Positions 21,338-29,545 of a stretch of DNA of 64,000 nt are shown here, piece by piece. Below the pieces are notes generated by a model. The model searched no databases. It was not told where the DNA came from and saw nothing but the letters and a program-made list of their open reading frames with translations. Position 1 is the first letter of the stretch; every line of letters begins with the position of its first letter. The translations under genes were made by a program, and so were the position numbers. The DNA comes from Rhynchospora pubera (Eukaryota > Streptophyta > Magnoliopsida > Poales > Cyperaceae). The stretch lies in the NCBI GenBank assembly GCA_028095005.1, contig CM051461.1:174351144-174415143 (forward strand), written 5' to 3'.

Positions 21338-24300
21338 TAGTTTTTGTTTTTATTTTAACCCCAGTCTGGTTTTTAGTTAATTTGTGTTTTTAGGGTACTA
21401 CTTGCTGTGCTGGTTTTAGCTAGTTTATGCTTTCAGGGTAGTTTTTATTTTTTTTCTGGTTTACTTAATTTCTTTGTCCTAGGGATATTTTGGGGTTTAT
21501 TTTCTAGGGTGTGTTTGGAATGTGCCACGAACAACTAGTTCGTGAACTAGCGCTGTTCGCACGAACCAAACAACCCACGAACAACCGTAGTTCGTGAACT
21601 TCTTCCTAGTTCTTAGTTTTCCGATTTTCACGAACTAGTTTTGTTCGTGGGCCTATTCGTGGGCCTTTGTTCTTCCCCTTGTTCATCCCTTGTTCATGAA
21701 GCATCCAAACACACCCTAGTGTGGTACCAGGCTTTTTAAGGGGAAGTTTCTGTTTTCGGTTGTATCAGTTGTAATTTAGCCGCCTGGAGCGTGCTGTTTT
21801 TATTGGAAAGCCTACGGGAATGAAAAACTTCCAAAAAAAAAAAAACAACTTTCGAACAAAAGTTTCAAAAGGTGCCGAAATTATTTTATATAGAATTTTT
21901 GACACAAAAAATTTTAATAGAAAGAATTATTTATTTTTTTTTTTAATAAGAAGAAAGTTCGAACGCGTTTTATAAAAGCGTACAGTCTCTCTCCTTCGTA
22001 CCCGTTTATAAAACGCGCTCGAAGGCTTCGAGCGCGTTTTATAAACGCGTAAGAGGAGAGAGCTTCAGATACGCCTGAAAGGCTGGTCAGACTTTCGTAC
22101 GCGTTTATAAAACGCGTTCGGAGCCTTCGAGCGCGTTTTATAAACGGGTAGGAAGGCGTAAATTTTTCGAAATTGAGTTATTACCATTTTTTTTCAAAAT
22201 TAATAGAAAAATTAATGTGAAAATTTAAGTTAAATTTATTTTTAAATTTAATCTTATTTAAAAATGACATTAGAATATTAATTTTGACATTAATATCATT
22301 TTGTTTGAATAACTATCAAGAAAGTCACTTAATTTACTGCATTTCTTTTTTTAATGATTAATTTATGATTTTAAAAACTTTTTTAGTAGTTTAGAGTGGT
22401 TTTTAGGTTTGCAAACTTTCAAAGTGAATTTTGGAGGTCTAGAGAGCGTTTTTTGGCTCCGAAAATGGTCGTTACGGGGTTCCACCCCGGTAACATGTGT
22501 AGATCTCGTCGCGAGCTTTCCGGATTGTCCTCGATCACCCCAAACGGACATTCCTATCAAAAGTTAAGCCTGTTTAAAGTTTTAATGTTCAAAATTATTT
22601 TAAAAATTTATATTTTAATTATTTCCATATTATATATTATTTGATTATATATATGGCTAACATAAAATAAAAAAAAAGAGAAGAGACTACAATTCAAAAG
22701 ATAAGTATGTAAAATTACAGGGTCGTCGGTGAATAATTATTCAAACAAAATGATATTATACACATGTTCAAAAAAAAAAATATGTGCAATTAAATGCATC
22801 TTTATTTGGAAATAAAATTTTGATACATCTATTTAATACATCTTTAATTGGAAATAAAATTTTGAGAATTTTGTAAATATGAAACATGCAGGGACCTTAT
22901 TGCAAAATATTATTTTTAATAAGTTAAATGTTGCGGTTTGATGGAAAATATGAAAAACTAATAACACGTTTATAAAACGCGCTCGAAGGCTCCGAACGCG
23001 TTTTATAAACGCGTACGAAGGTCTGACCAGCCTCTTCAGGCGTAACTGAAGATCTCTCCTCTTACGCGTTTATAAAACGCGCTCGAAGCCTTCGAGCGCG
23101 TTTTATAAACGGGTACGAAGGAGAGAGACTGTACGCTTTTATAAAACGCGTTCGAACTTTCTTCTTATTAAAAAAAAAAATAAATAATTCTTTCTATTAA
23201 AATTTTTTGTGTCAAAAATTCTATATAAAATAATTTCGGCAAAAGGTGATTCGATCCTTGTTCTAATTCCAGCGAAAAGGTGGAACAAGCCACGTGATGA
23301 CGGTGTATTGGTGGGAAAGAATAAAAAAAATTGTTCAATAAGCATTGAGAATTAATGTAGACGTGCAGAGAGAGTATTAAATTCATTTCTCTCCATTTTG
23401 ACAGTAAAAGTTGACATAGTAATATTATTATAATAATAATCATTATTATTATTACTATTATTATGTTGTATTTTTTATTATTATCATAAATAAAAATTGA
23501 CTACTATTATATTCATTGTACCAATTTTTGTTCTCAATCCATCATCCAAACAACATTTCCTTGTCCGCGAACAAACTATTCATCCTAATTCTTGTTCACA
23601 ATTCTTATTCATGAACTACTTGTTCCTTCTAGTTCACCTCACTTCCAAACACACCTTTTAACTCTCAAATTAAGTAGTTTTACAATAAATCTTAAGTCTT
23701 AACCCAATAAATTGGAAATATTACTTTTTGTACTGTAGTGGACGGAGCCAGAGTTTTAGGAAGAGGGGGCAAATGATGCTTATGATGAAATTTTTAGATT
23801 TTTGAGGGGATAAATTGAATAAAACAAACTGATTTGCATAATTGTATGTAATTCTTGTATTTTTAAGGGTTACTTTGAGAGCATGAGGGTACCATTTAGG
23901 GTTTACCAAACGGTCCGGTCCGGTCCGGTCCAAACCCCCACGGTCCACGGGTTATCACGGGCCATGGGTTCACGGGTCCAAACGGGATGGGTTAGCACGA
24001 GCCACCTTTCAAACGTCGACCCAAACCCTTGCTAGACCCGGACCTATGTGAACCGGACGGGTAAAGAAGGGTCGGGCAGGGTCCGGTCCGGTCCGGTCCA
24101 AGTGGTTTTTTTCCAGATTTTTATTTTTCTTTTTTTCATTGTTTCAATATCAAAAATTTGTAAAATAAATTATATAATTTCGTTAAAATATATTATATTT
24201 ATAGTTCAAATAATTAAGTATAATTTTGTAGTCCATTTTAGTTTTTTTTAATTTAATTTGTAATTTTTAATATTTTTTTCATTGTAGATGGTTTTCAAAT

Positions 24301-25693
24301 TTTCATGACAAAAGATTATAAAATATAAGTTATAAAAATTAGTTAAAATATATTAAGTCTAATAAAATTAATAATAAAATAATTTGTAGTTTATTTAAAA
24401 TTTATTTAATTCTAAAAACTTGATTTATAATTTTTTTAATAATTGAACAAATTCAAACGGGTTTGGTTTGGTTTGGTTTATTTTGAAAATGTCACGGTTC
24501 ATACGGGTTTGTAAGGGTTTGCACGGGTTTACACGGGTTTATGGTCCGGTCCGGGCCGGTCCACGGGTTAAGACGGGACGGGTTTAGGTCTGGTTTATGC
24601 TAAATTGGCGACCCAAACCCGTGATAAACCCGACCCGGACCACCCCCTCGGTCCATCACGGTTCTTCTACGGTCCGGGTCGGGTCGGGAAAAAGTCCGGT
24701 TCGGACACGGGTCGGATCAGACCGGCCGGTCCAGTGGTAAACCCTAGTACCATTACCCAATTTTCACTGCACTTACTCCGCCCTGGTGTGTAGTTGTCTT
24801 AATGACAAAACCGAAATATTGGTGGCATTAAATGAATAGTTCAGTACCACAAATTGCCCTCCAATAATTACTGGCTTGATGTATTTTACAGACTACCATC
24901 AAATTTACAAAAAAAATACGTACAAAAAATGTGGTCGTGCCGGAGTGGTTATCGGGCATGACTAGAAATCACGTGGGCTTTGCCCGCGCAGGTTCGAATC
25001 CTGCCGACCACGGTTGATATTTTCTTTTTTTTTTAAAAAAAATTTTCCCTTTTGTCTCCCCCCCTCCCCTTTTTTAGGTCTGGGCTGGGAATAGTAGTAG
25101 TAAAATACTAAAATATGAGAAAATGGGCCCTCAAAAAAAATAAATAAAATATGAGAAAATGAATTTGCAAGAAAAAGTCAACCACAAAAAAAAAATTAAA
25201 ATAAAAGTGCAAATTTCTAAATAACAACTTAAGAAGGGGTACTAACCAAGAATCCAAAGGAGAAATTTGACATGACCGAGAGCGCAATAGCGACGGCGGA
25301 GAGCTCAAGATTGCCGATATGGCCGACAAATATCTGAGTGCTCGAATTCATCCCATACAAGCAGATTATATTAAAAGCTATCGGTGCTGCGATTGCCCAT
25401 AGCACCTTCGACTCGTTAACAAACACTTTCCATGCATCCTTCGCATTCTTCACCTTCTCCACGTCGTTCGCACTCGTCACCCCCGTCGGACTGTCCGACA
25501 CGACATCCGCTGCTAGGTCAACTGTCTCATATTCACCAGCCGATACAGATGCCGGGATGAGAGAGCCGCTCTCCTCATCGTTTTGCGCCAGTGCGGCTTC
25601 AAATGGGCTGTTGGTTATGGTGCCTCTTCCAGTGTTAGGAAATGAAGGATGGCTGGAAGGGACGACCTTGGAAATGAGAGGAGAGTAGTCCAT
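17209..25693 (-). CDS. MATE (DETOXIFICATION/DTX) family efflux transporter, 549 aa, 7 exons
   Basis: Coding exons, all with GT-AG junctions and continuous phase: 25247-25693, 19667-20292, 19455-19511, 18834-19072, 18237-18355, 17894-17980, 17209-17283; 1,650 nt in total. MATE proteins export secondary metabolites, xenobiotics or organic acids from the cytosol or into the vacuole by H+ antiport. Diagnostic stretches: LGMGSALETLCGQAFGAGQ at about residues 149-167 (crossing the exon 1/2 junction), then TGHLDDAEIAVDSISI, AISVRVSNELGSGRPRA and WMGMLCGTTAQT. Length and about 12 hydrophobic segments fit the family. A polar ~95-residue N-terminal tail precedes the first membrane helix. The start is the first ATG (MDYSPLISK). 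Intron 1 is 4.95 kb and crowded with transposons plus a tRNA gene, while the others are about 155-910 bp. All reading frames are intact. The substrate cannot be told from sequence. Confidence 0.95.
18677..18761 (-). mobile_element. Mini-SINE: tRNA-like head plus poly(A), in MATE intron 4
   Basis: On the minus strand the body (18690-18761) begins GAACCAGCTCTTGGTCTAG, holds a perfect B box GGTTCGAAACC, and is followed directly by a 13-base poly(A). It is bounded by a perfect 10-bp duplication TCATGCTTCT at 18667-18676 and 18762-18771. It therefore moved by target-primed reverse transcription, yet has almost no body beyond the tRNA-related part. Same strand as the host gene. Confidence 0.8.
20735..21843 (+). 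mobile_element. 5'-truncated LINE with RNase H domain, poly(A) and TSD, in MATE intron 1
   Basis: Flanked by a 15-bp duplication AACAACTTTCGAACA (20720-20734, 21844-21858) and ending in poly(A). The first ~600 bp encode a C-terminal RNase H-like domain of plant LINEs: VVVDGSWD (first catalytic Asp), FHAEVMAVKEAV (Glu) and IFCDNSILVDIL (Asp), then TRDAVAHAHSLAN. A frameshift at a G run (20887-20900) and stops at 21065-21070 disable it. A 27-base C run follows at 21307-21333. The 3'UTR was later hit by a MITE. Opposite strand to the MATE gene. Confidence 0.85.
21507..21716. mobile_element. MITE with GTTCGTG/CACGAAC sub-terminal repeats
   Basis: Perfect inverted ends GGGTGTGTTTGG / CCAAACACACCC, with TA immediately outside on both sides. 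The interior has many GTTCGTG and CACGAAC copies in both directions. A half of a related element is at 23530-23657. Nested in the LINE 3'UTR. Confidence 0.7.
21875..23239. mobile_element. Non-autonomous MULE with multi-palindromic terminal repeats (9-bp TSD)
   Basis: Two ~285-bp inverted repeats (21875-22160, 22955-23239) enclose an AT-rich 0.8-kb core. They are bounded by a perfect 9-bp duplication CAAAAGGTG (21866-21874, 23240-23248), the Mutator hallmark. The ends begin CCGAAATTATTTTATATAG. Each arm contains two 45-bp inverted modules of the form CGTTTATAAAACGCGCTCGAA/TTCGAGCGCGTTTTATAAACG (22003-22047, 22102-22146, 22967-23011, 23067-23111). Of these, 22003-22047 and 23067-23111 are perfect with a one-base centre. 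The core (22161-22954) has no convincing ORF. It lies in MATE intron 1, just after the LINE. Confidence 0.9.
23530..23657. mobile_element. Fragment related to the GTTCGTG MITE
   Basis: Repeats of GTTCA/TGAAC type and a right end TTCCAAACACACC match the right half of the MITE at 21507-21716. The left end (ATCCAAACAACA) is degraded. Confidence 0.45.
23735..24795. mobile_element. Older hAT-like element interrupted by a younger one
   Basis: The left part starts near GTAGTGGACGGAGCCAGAG and the right part ends near CACTTACTCCGCCCTGGTGTG. Put together without the insert at 23897-24746, these form the worn inverted ends of a CGGAGCCAG-type element similar to the one at 16431. Boundaries approximate. 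Confidence 0.35.
23897..24746. mobile_element. hAT-type non-autonomous element with GGTCCGG sub-terminal arrays (8-bp TSD)
   Basis: Perfect 12-bp inverted ends TAGGGTTTACCA / TGGTAAACCCTA, flanked by a perfect 8-bp duplication GTACCATT (23889-23896, 24747-24754). The first and last ~200 bp are packed with GGTCCGG, ACGGGT and GGTTTG units, and the middle is AT-rich and non-coding. No transposase, so it would need one in trans. Lies in MATE intron 1. Confidence 0.9.
24931..25012 (+). tRNA. tRNA-Ser (anticodon AGA)
   Basis: Folds as a class II tRNA: acceptor GTGGTCG/CGACCAC, D arm with AGTGGTTA, anticodon loop CTAGAAA giving AGA (reads UCU), long variable arm GGGC-TTT-GCCC, T arm GCAGG-TTCGAAT-CCTGC, discriminator G. 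The B box GGTTCGAATCC is intact. A T-run from about 25022 can terminate RNA polymerase III. Position 28-42 of the anticodon stem is an A-C mismatch (CATGA against TCACG). It lies in intron 1 of the MATE gene on the opposite strand, about 235 bp from exon 1. Function probable, not certain, because of the mismatch. Confidence 0.9.
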
Positions 25694-25900
25694 GGTGAAG
25701 TATTAATCTGTACGGACGTGGAAATGTAAATGGGAATTTTCTTTTCTTAGGGGGGTGGAGCTGTTTCTTGTTTGGTTTGTTTGGAGAGGAAAGGAGACGG
25801 GGATCTTAGTCTCCGTTCTTTCTCCCTTTTTCACGGAGGAGTTCGATAGCGCATGATCTTTTGAAGGAAAGATTGGTATATTATTATAGCTGAGCTATGA
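25694..25900 (-). promoter_or_regulatory. 5' leader and proximal promoter of the MATE gene
   Basis: On the minus strand an AT-rich stretch (CTATAATAATATACC, about 25871-25885) precedes a CT-rich leader that leads to the ATG at 25693. This is the best TATA candidate upstream of the gene but is not a consensus box. 25900-27290 is AT-rich spacer without any recognisable gene. Confidence 0.35.
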
Positions 25901-27294
25901 GCTATGTCAGTTGTCAACTTGCCATTGTGTTCTGTTTAACTTTGCACTTAGGTTCCAGGTAAATTATGATATTTTGGAAGAAGCATTTGTTGGATAATAT
26001 ATCAATGTGTTGCCTACTTTTCATATTTAATGATCTATATATTAGCGTAATCTGACTATATACAAGTGGCCAACTACCTTAAAAAAGAGTAATGCAACTT
26101 AACAAAGATCAAATAAAGCCCTGATAAGTGATAACATAATACCAAGCACATTAAATTTCGAATTTTTTTGCTGTTGCGTTTTAAAGAATTGGACGTTTTC
26201 ATTTTGAATAGAGCTGCGTTATGACAACAAAATATATATAAATTTTGGTAAATAAGACAAAAATTCTTTTGACGAAAAAAAATTCATGCATCGGATATCA
26301 CATAGATAAATCTTTTGATGACAACGGCAAAAAATTAATAATAAATCTAGTTTTCTCAATTGAATATTTTGACAATTAACAGAAAAGGGATTGATACTGA
26401 CAGAAGTTTCATTTAAAAAAAAAAAGCAGTGACAGAAGTAACGACAGAAACGAAAGCCATCAAAAGTGCTATAGTTAATTTACTATTTTTTCATGTTTAT
26501 GATTTTCTTTTAATTTGTTTCCAAAATTAAGGTTCAAGTGTATCATAAATTTTATCCTTTATAAAAAGCAAATTTCAAGAAATGGCAAAGAAAGGAAATA
26601 CTACTGGAAATGTGATCTAGTGTGAAATATAAGCAACTTTCAATTTTAAAATTGGACAGAAAATGTGAATAAATACATTGCAAGCAAAGAAAATGTGAAT
26701 AAATACATAGTTGCAAGCAAAGATGAATGCTTGTTAAAAAAAAAAAGAAAAATGAAATTTCTACGATATAGCAAGTATTCCAGTCGATAAATTGATTTTA
26801 TATTATTAATTCGTTTGGACCTGACTTCAATTCTATGACTTATTTAATGCTATCTTATTTATTCTTACAAGCTTGGATAGATTAATTTCATATAACTTTC
26901 TTGTTGATGTTTGAAAAAAAAAATTTAAAGAGCTACGCACATTGTTATTTTTTTTATGCCCACGGACATAGCATAAAAAAAAAATATGCCCAGTTTTCGA
27001 AAATTACGAATCATACCTTTTAACTTAGCAATAACATGTAAATTTGAACATGAATGTAGTACAATAATCAAATTAATTATATCTAACTAATCTAAGCGAC
27101 AGCTTCAATTGACAAAGCAAATCAATTTCATGTAGTATACTTATCTTATCATGATAAAACAAAGAGCAATGTCGATCAGAATCATTGGATATAAAAATTT
27201 AAATTTGGTAATAAGTAATAAATATATACGAGTTGTTCTTAAACAACTCGAATTCAAATGAAATTCCACTACTGGAGGAGATAAATTATCAGTA

Positions 27295-27725
27295 TGGTAT
27301 TTTTAATGAGGAGGGTTTCAATTCTAATATTTTGGTTGCATTCCAACATTCTATTAATTAGTTACTTTTTCAAAATTTAAAATTGCAGATGATAAATTCA
27401 AACAGTTCATCTTATTTAATTTAACGACTGATGCGTTTTCATATGAGATTTGTAAATTTTGCAGTTTGTTTGATACTCCATCAAGAGGTAGAAAATAAAC
27501 GAACCTTAAGATTCATTGTAATACGTTCATGTTTTAGTCTTTGATGGAGTATCAAATAAACTCTAAAAATTACAAAACTTATATAAAAATGCATCGTTCG
27601 TTAAATTAAATAAGATGAATAGTTTGGATTTGACATTACTATTATAAATTTTGAAAAAAATAGCTAAATAGTGAAATGTTAGTATTTTGGACAAACTAAA
27701 ATGTTGGTATTTAAACCCTACTTAT
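27295..27725. mobile_element. Foldback element, copy 2
   Basis: Inverted arms around a centre near 27510. Core blocks such as GATGCGTTTTCATATGAGAT and its inverse, and TTTGATACTCCATCAAG / TTTGATGGAGTATCAAA, correspond to those of the element at 951-1367. The outer part (from GGTATTTTTAATGAGGAGGG) is specific to this copy. TSD not found; ends approximate. Confidence 0.6.
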
Positions 27726-28063
27726 TTTTAATTTTGTAAGGGCCTCTGTGTAATACAATTTTAAAAGTTTACGCATTTATTGCTGCTTAAATGAGAGGGA
27801 CTTGCTTAGACAGTCAGAGGCTATTGAATAGGTTAGAAGTACTTGATCCTAAGTTTTTATTTTCTTACCAAACTTGTCTAAGATTTTTTTTTTTTTTTTT
27901 TGACTGAAAGCTGGCTGAGATAGGCATCCATTTAAAAGAGTCTAAAGATATTTATAGTTTGGTTAATTGTTTACCACTTACAAACTAGCGGTCTCAACTC
28001 AAAATGCGTTAACGTTTATCATAGATCAAGAACTAGTTTATGTATTTTGATATTTAACTTTTT

Positions 28064-28485
28064 GAGCGGCGTTCCGCTGCCACCAAATTTTGGTGCCACA
28101 AATTGCCACAACTTCATACTTTATCAATATTTAAAAATTTTTAAATTCAAATCGTTGATCTTGTTTAGTTTAACGAGCGATGCATTTCTATATAAGGTTT
28201 ATAAAATTTGAAATTAGTTTGATAATCGATCAAGTGACTAAATGATGAACGTATTAGAATTAATCTGTAATAATTAACTAGATTCGTTCATTTGTTAACC
28301 ACTTGATCGAGTATCAAACCGACTCCAAATTTTGTAAAAGTTATATAGAAACGCATCGCTCGTTAAATAAAACAAGATCAATGGTTTAGATTCAGCTTTT
28401 CAATTTAGAACATTTTAAATATTGATAAAATATGAAGTTGTGGCAACTTGTGGTACCAAAATTTGGTGGCAGCGGAACGCTGCTC
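28064..28485. mobile_element. Foldback element, copy 3
   Basis: Almost perfect inverted repeat over its whole 422 bp, from GAGCGGCGTTCCGCTGCCAC to GTGGCAGCGGAACGCTGCTC. The inner arms carry the same GATGCATTTCTATATAAGG, TTGATCTTGTTTAGTTTAACG and CTTGATCGAGTATCAAACC blocks as the other copies. The outer CCACAA...GATAAAATATGAAGTTGTGG block is shared only with copy 4. Confidence 0.75.
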
Positions 28486-28514
28486 ATACGTGCCTTCGAT
28501 CTGTGACCCATCGT

Positions 28515-28830
28515 TAGTGTTCTAAAAGAAACACGGCGTGTCTGAACACGACACGACACGACACGGCACGGAGGTGGTACGATACGGTAAGACACGGACA
28601 CGAACACGACACGAGAACTTCGCGTGGCGTGTCCTTAAGAGTGTCGTGTCCAACTTTGATGAAATAGACACGACACGACACGGCACGCGAATTGTCTGGA
28701 CACGACACGACACGGCACGAGATACGGTACGGCACGACACGACACGACACGAGATACGGCACGGCACGACACGAGAGACACGACACGTATTACAGACACG
28801 CCAAATACGAAAAGGAGACACACATAGTGT
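28515..28830. repeat. GACACGACACG-rich block (first of two)
   Basis: Long degenerate arrays of CACGAC and CACGG with an interposed GTCCTTAAGAGTGTCGTGTCC hairpin-like unit. The left edge GTTAGTGTTCTAAAAG resembles a hAT end. The frames seen here are forced by the repeat and are not genes. Confidence 0.6.
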
Positions 28831-29329
28831 TATAGAAATACAATAGATTCCTCAATTATGTACATACTATTATATTTTTTCTATAAATCTTGCCAAAAAT
28901 ATATTTAATCATAAATCAATTATTATTAATAGACTTATTTTCGAATAAAACACTTGTAAATCGTTAGAATTGGAAATCAAAAGATTACAATATAATTAGG
29001 ATGATTCAATAATTAAATCACTAATAAAATAAAAGGGTTCAGAGCCATGCACAAATTAAAGATAGAAATCTATATGTGATTTGTCTTAAAAAGAATCAAA
29101 TATTTTTTGTCATTGAAAATAGTTTTGTACCTTTTCATGAGTTTGATTTATTTTTAGTAAAATAATTACTTAAGTCCGATAAGAAGTTGTCAAAATATTA
29201 ATCGATTGTTAAAAAATAATTTATATTTTAATTCAATGGTACAACACGTCTACTTTCTTAATTTTTGACCTATTTAACAAACATAATTTTTAAATTTCAT
29301 AAACAAATTACATTCATGTCAAAAAGTTA

Positions 29330-29545
29330 AACGTGTCTGAACACGTCACGACACGACACGTCTAAAGAAGACACGACACTGCACGACACGAGGCGTGGCG
29401 TGTTCTTAGGCGTGTCGTGTCCATCTCTTAGGATTTAGACACGGCACGACACGACACATGAAATATTTAGACACGATACGACACGAGAGATGATCTAGAC
29501 ACGGCGTGTTTGACACGACACGACACGTATTCGTAGCACGCATAT
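29330..29545. repeat. GACACGACACG-rich block (second of two)
   Basis: The same unit order as the block 0.5 kb to the left: GTGTCTGAACACG, arrays, GTTCTTAGGCGTGTCGTGTCC, arrays, GACACGGCGTGTTTGAC. The two may be the terminal regions of one non-autonomous element, or two copies. The AT-rich stretch between them is without features. Confidence 0.55.

Noticed and set aside
28392..28846. Overlapping frames on both strands rich in Cys-Arg-Val-Ser or Asp-Thr-Thr-Arg
   Set aside because: Direct products of the CACGAC array; translations are repetitive in every frame, which is the mark of a repeat rather than a gene.
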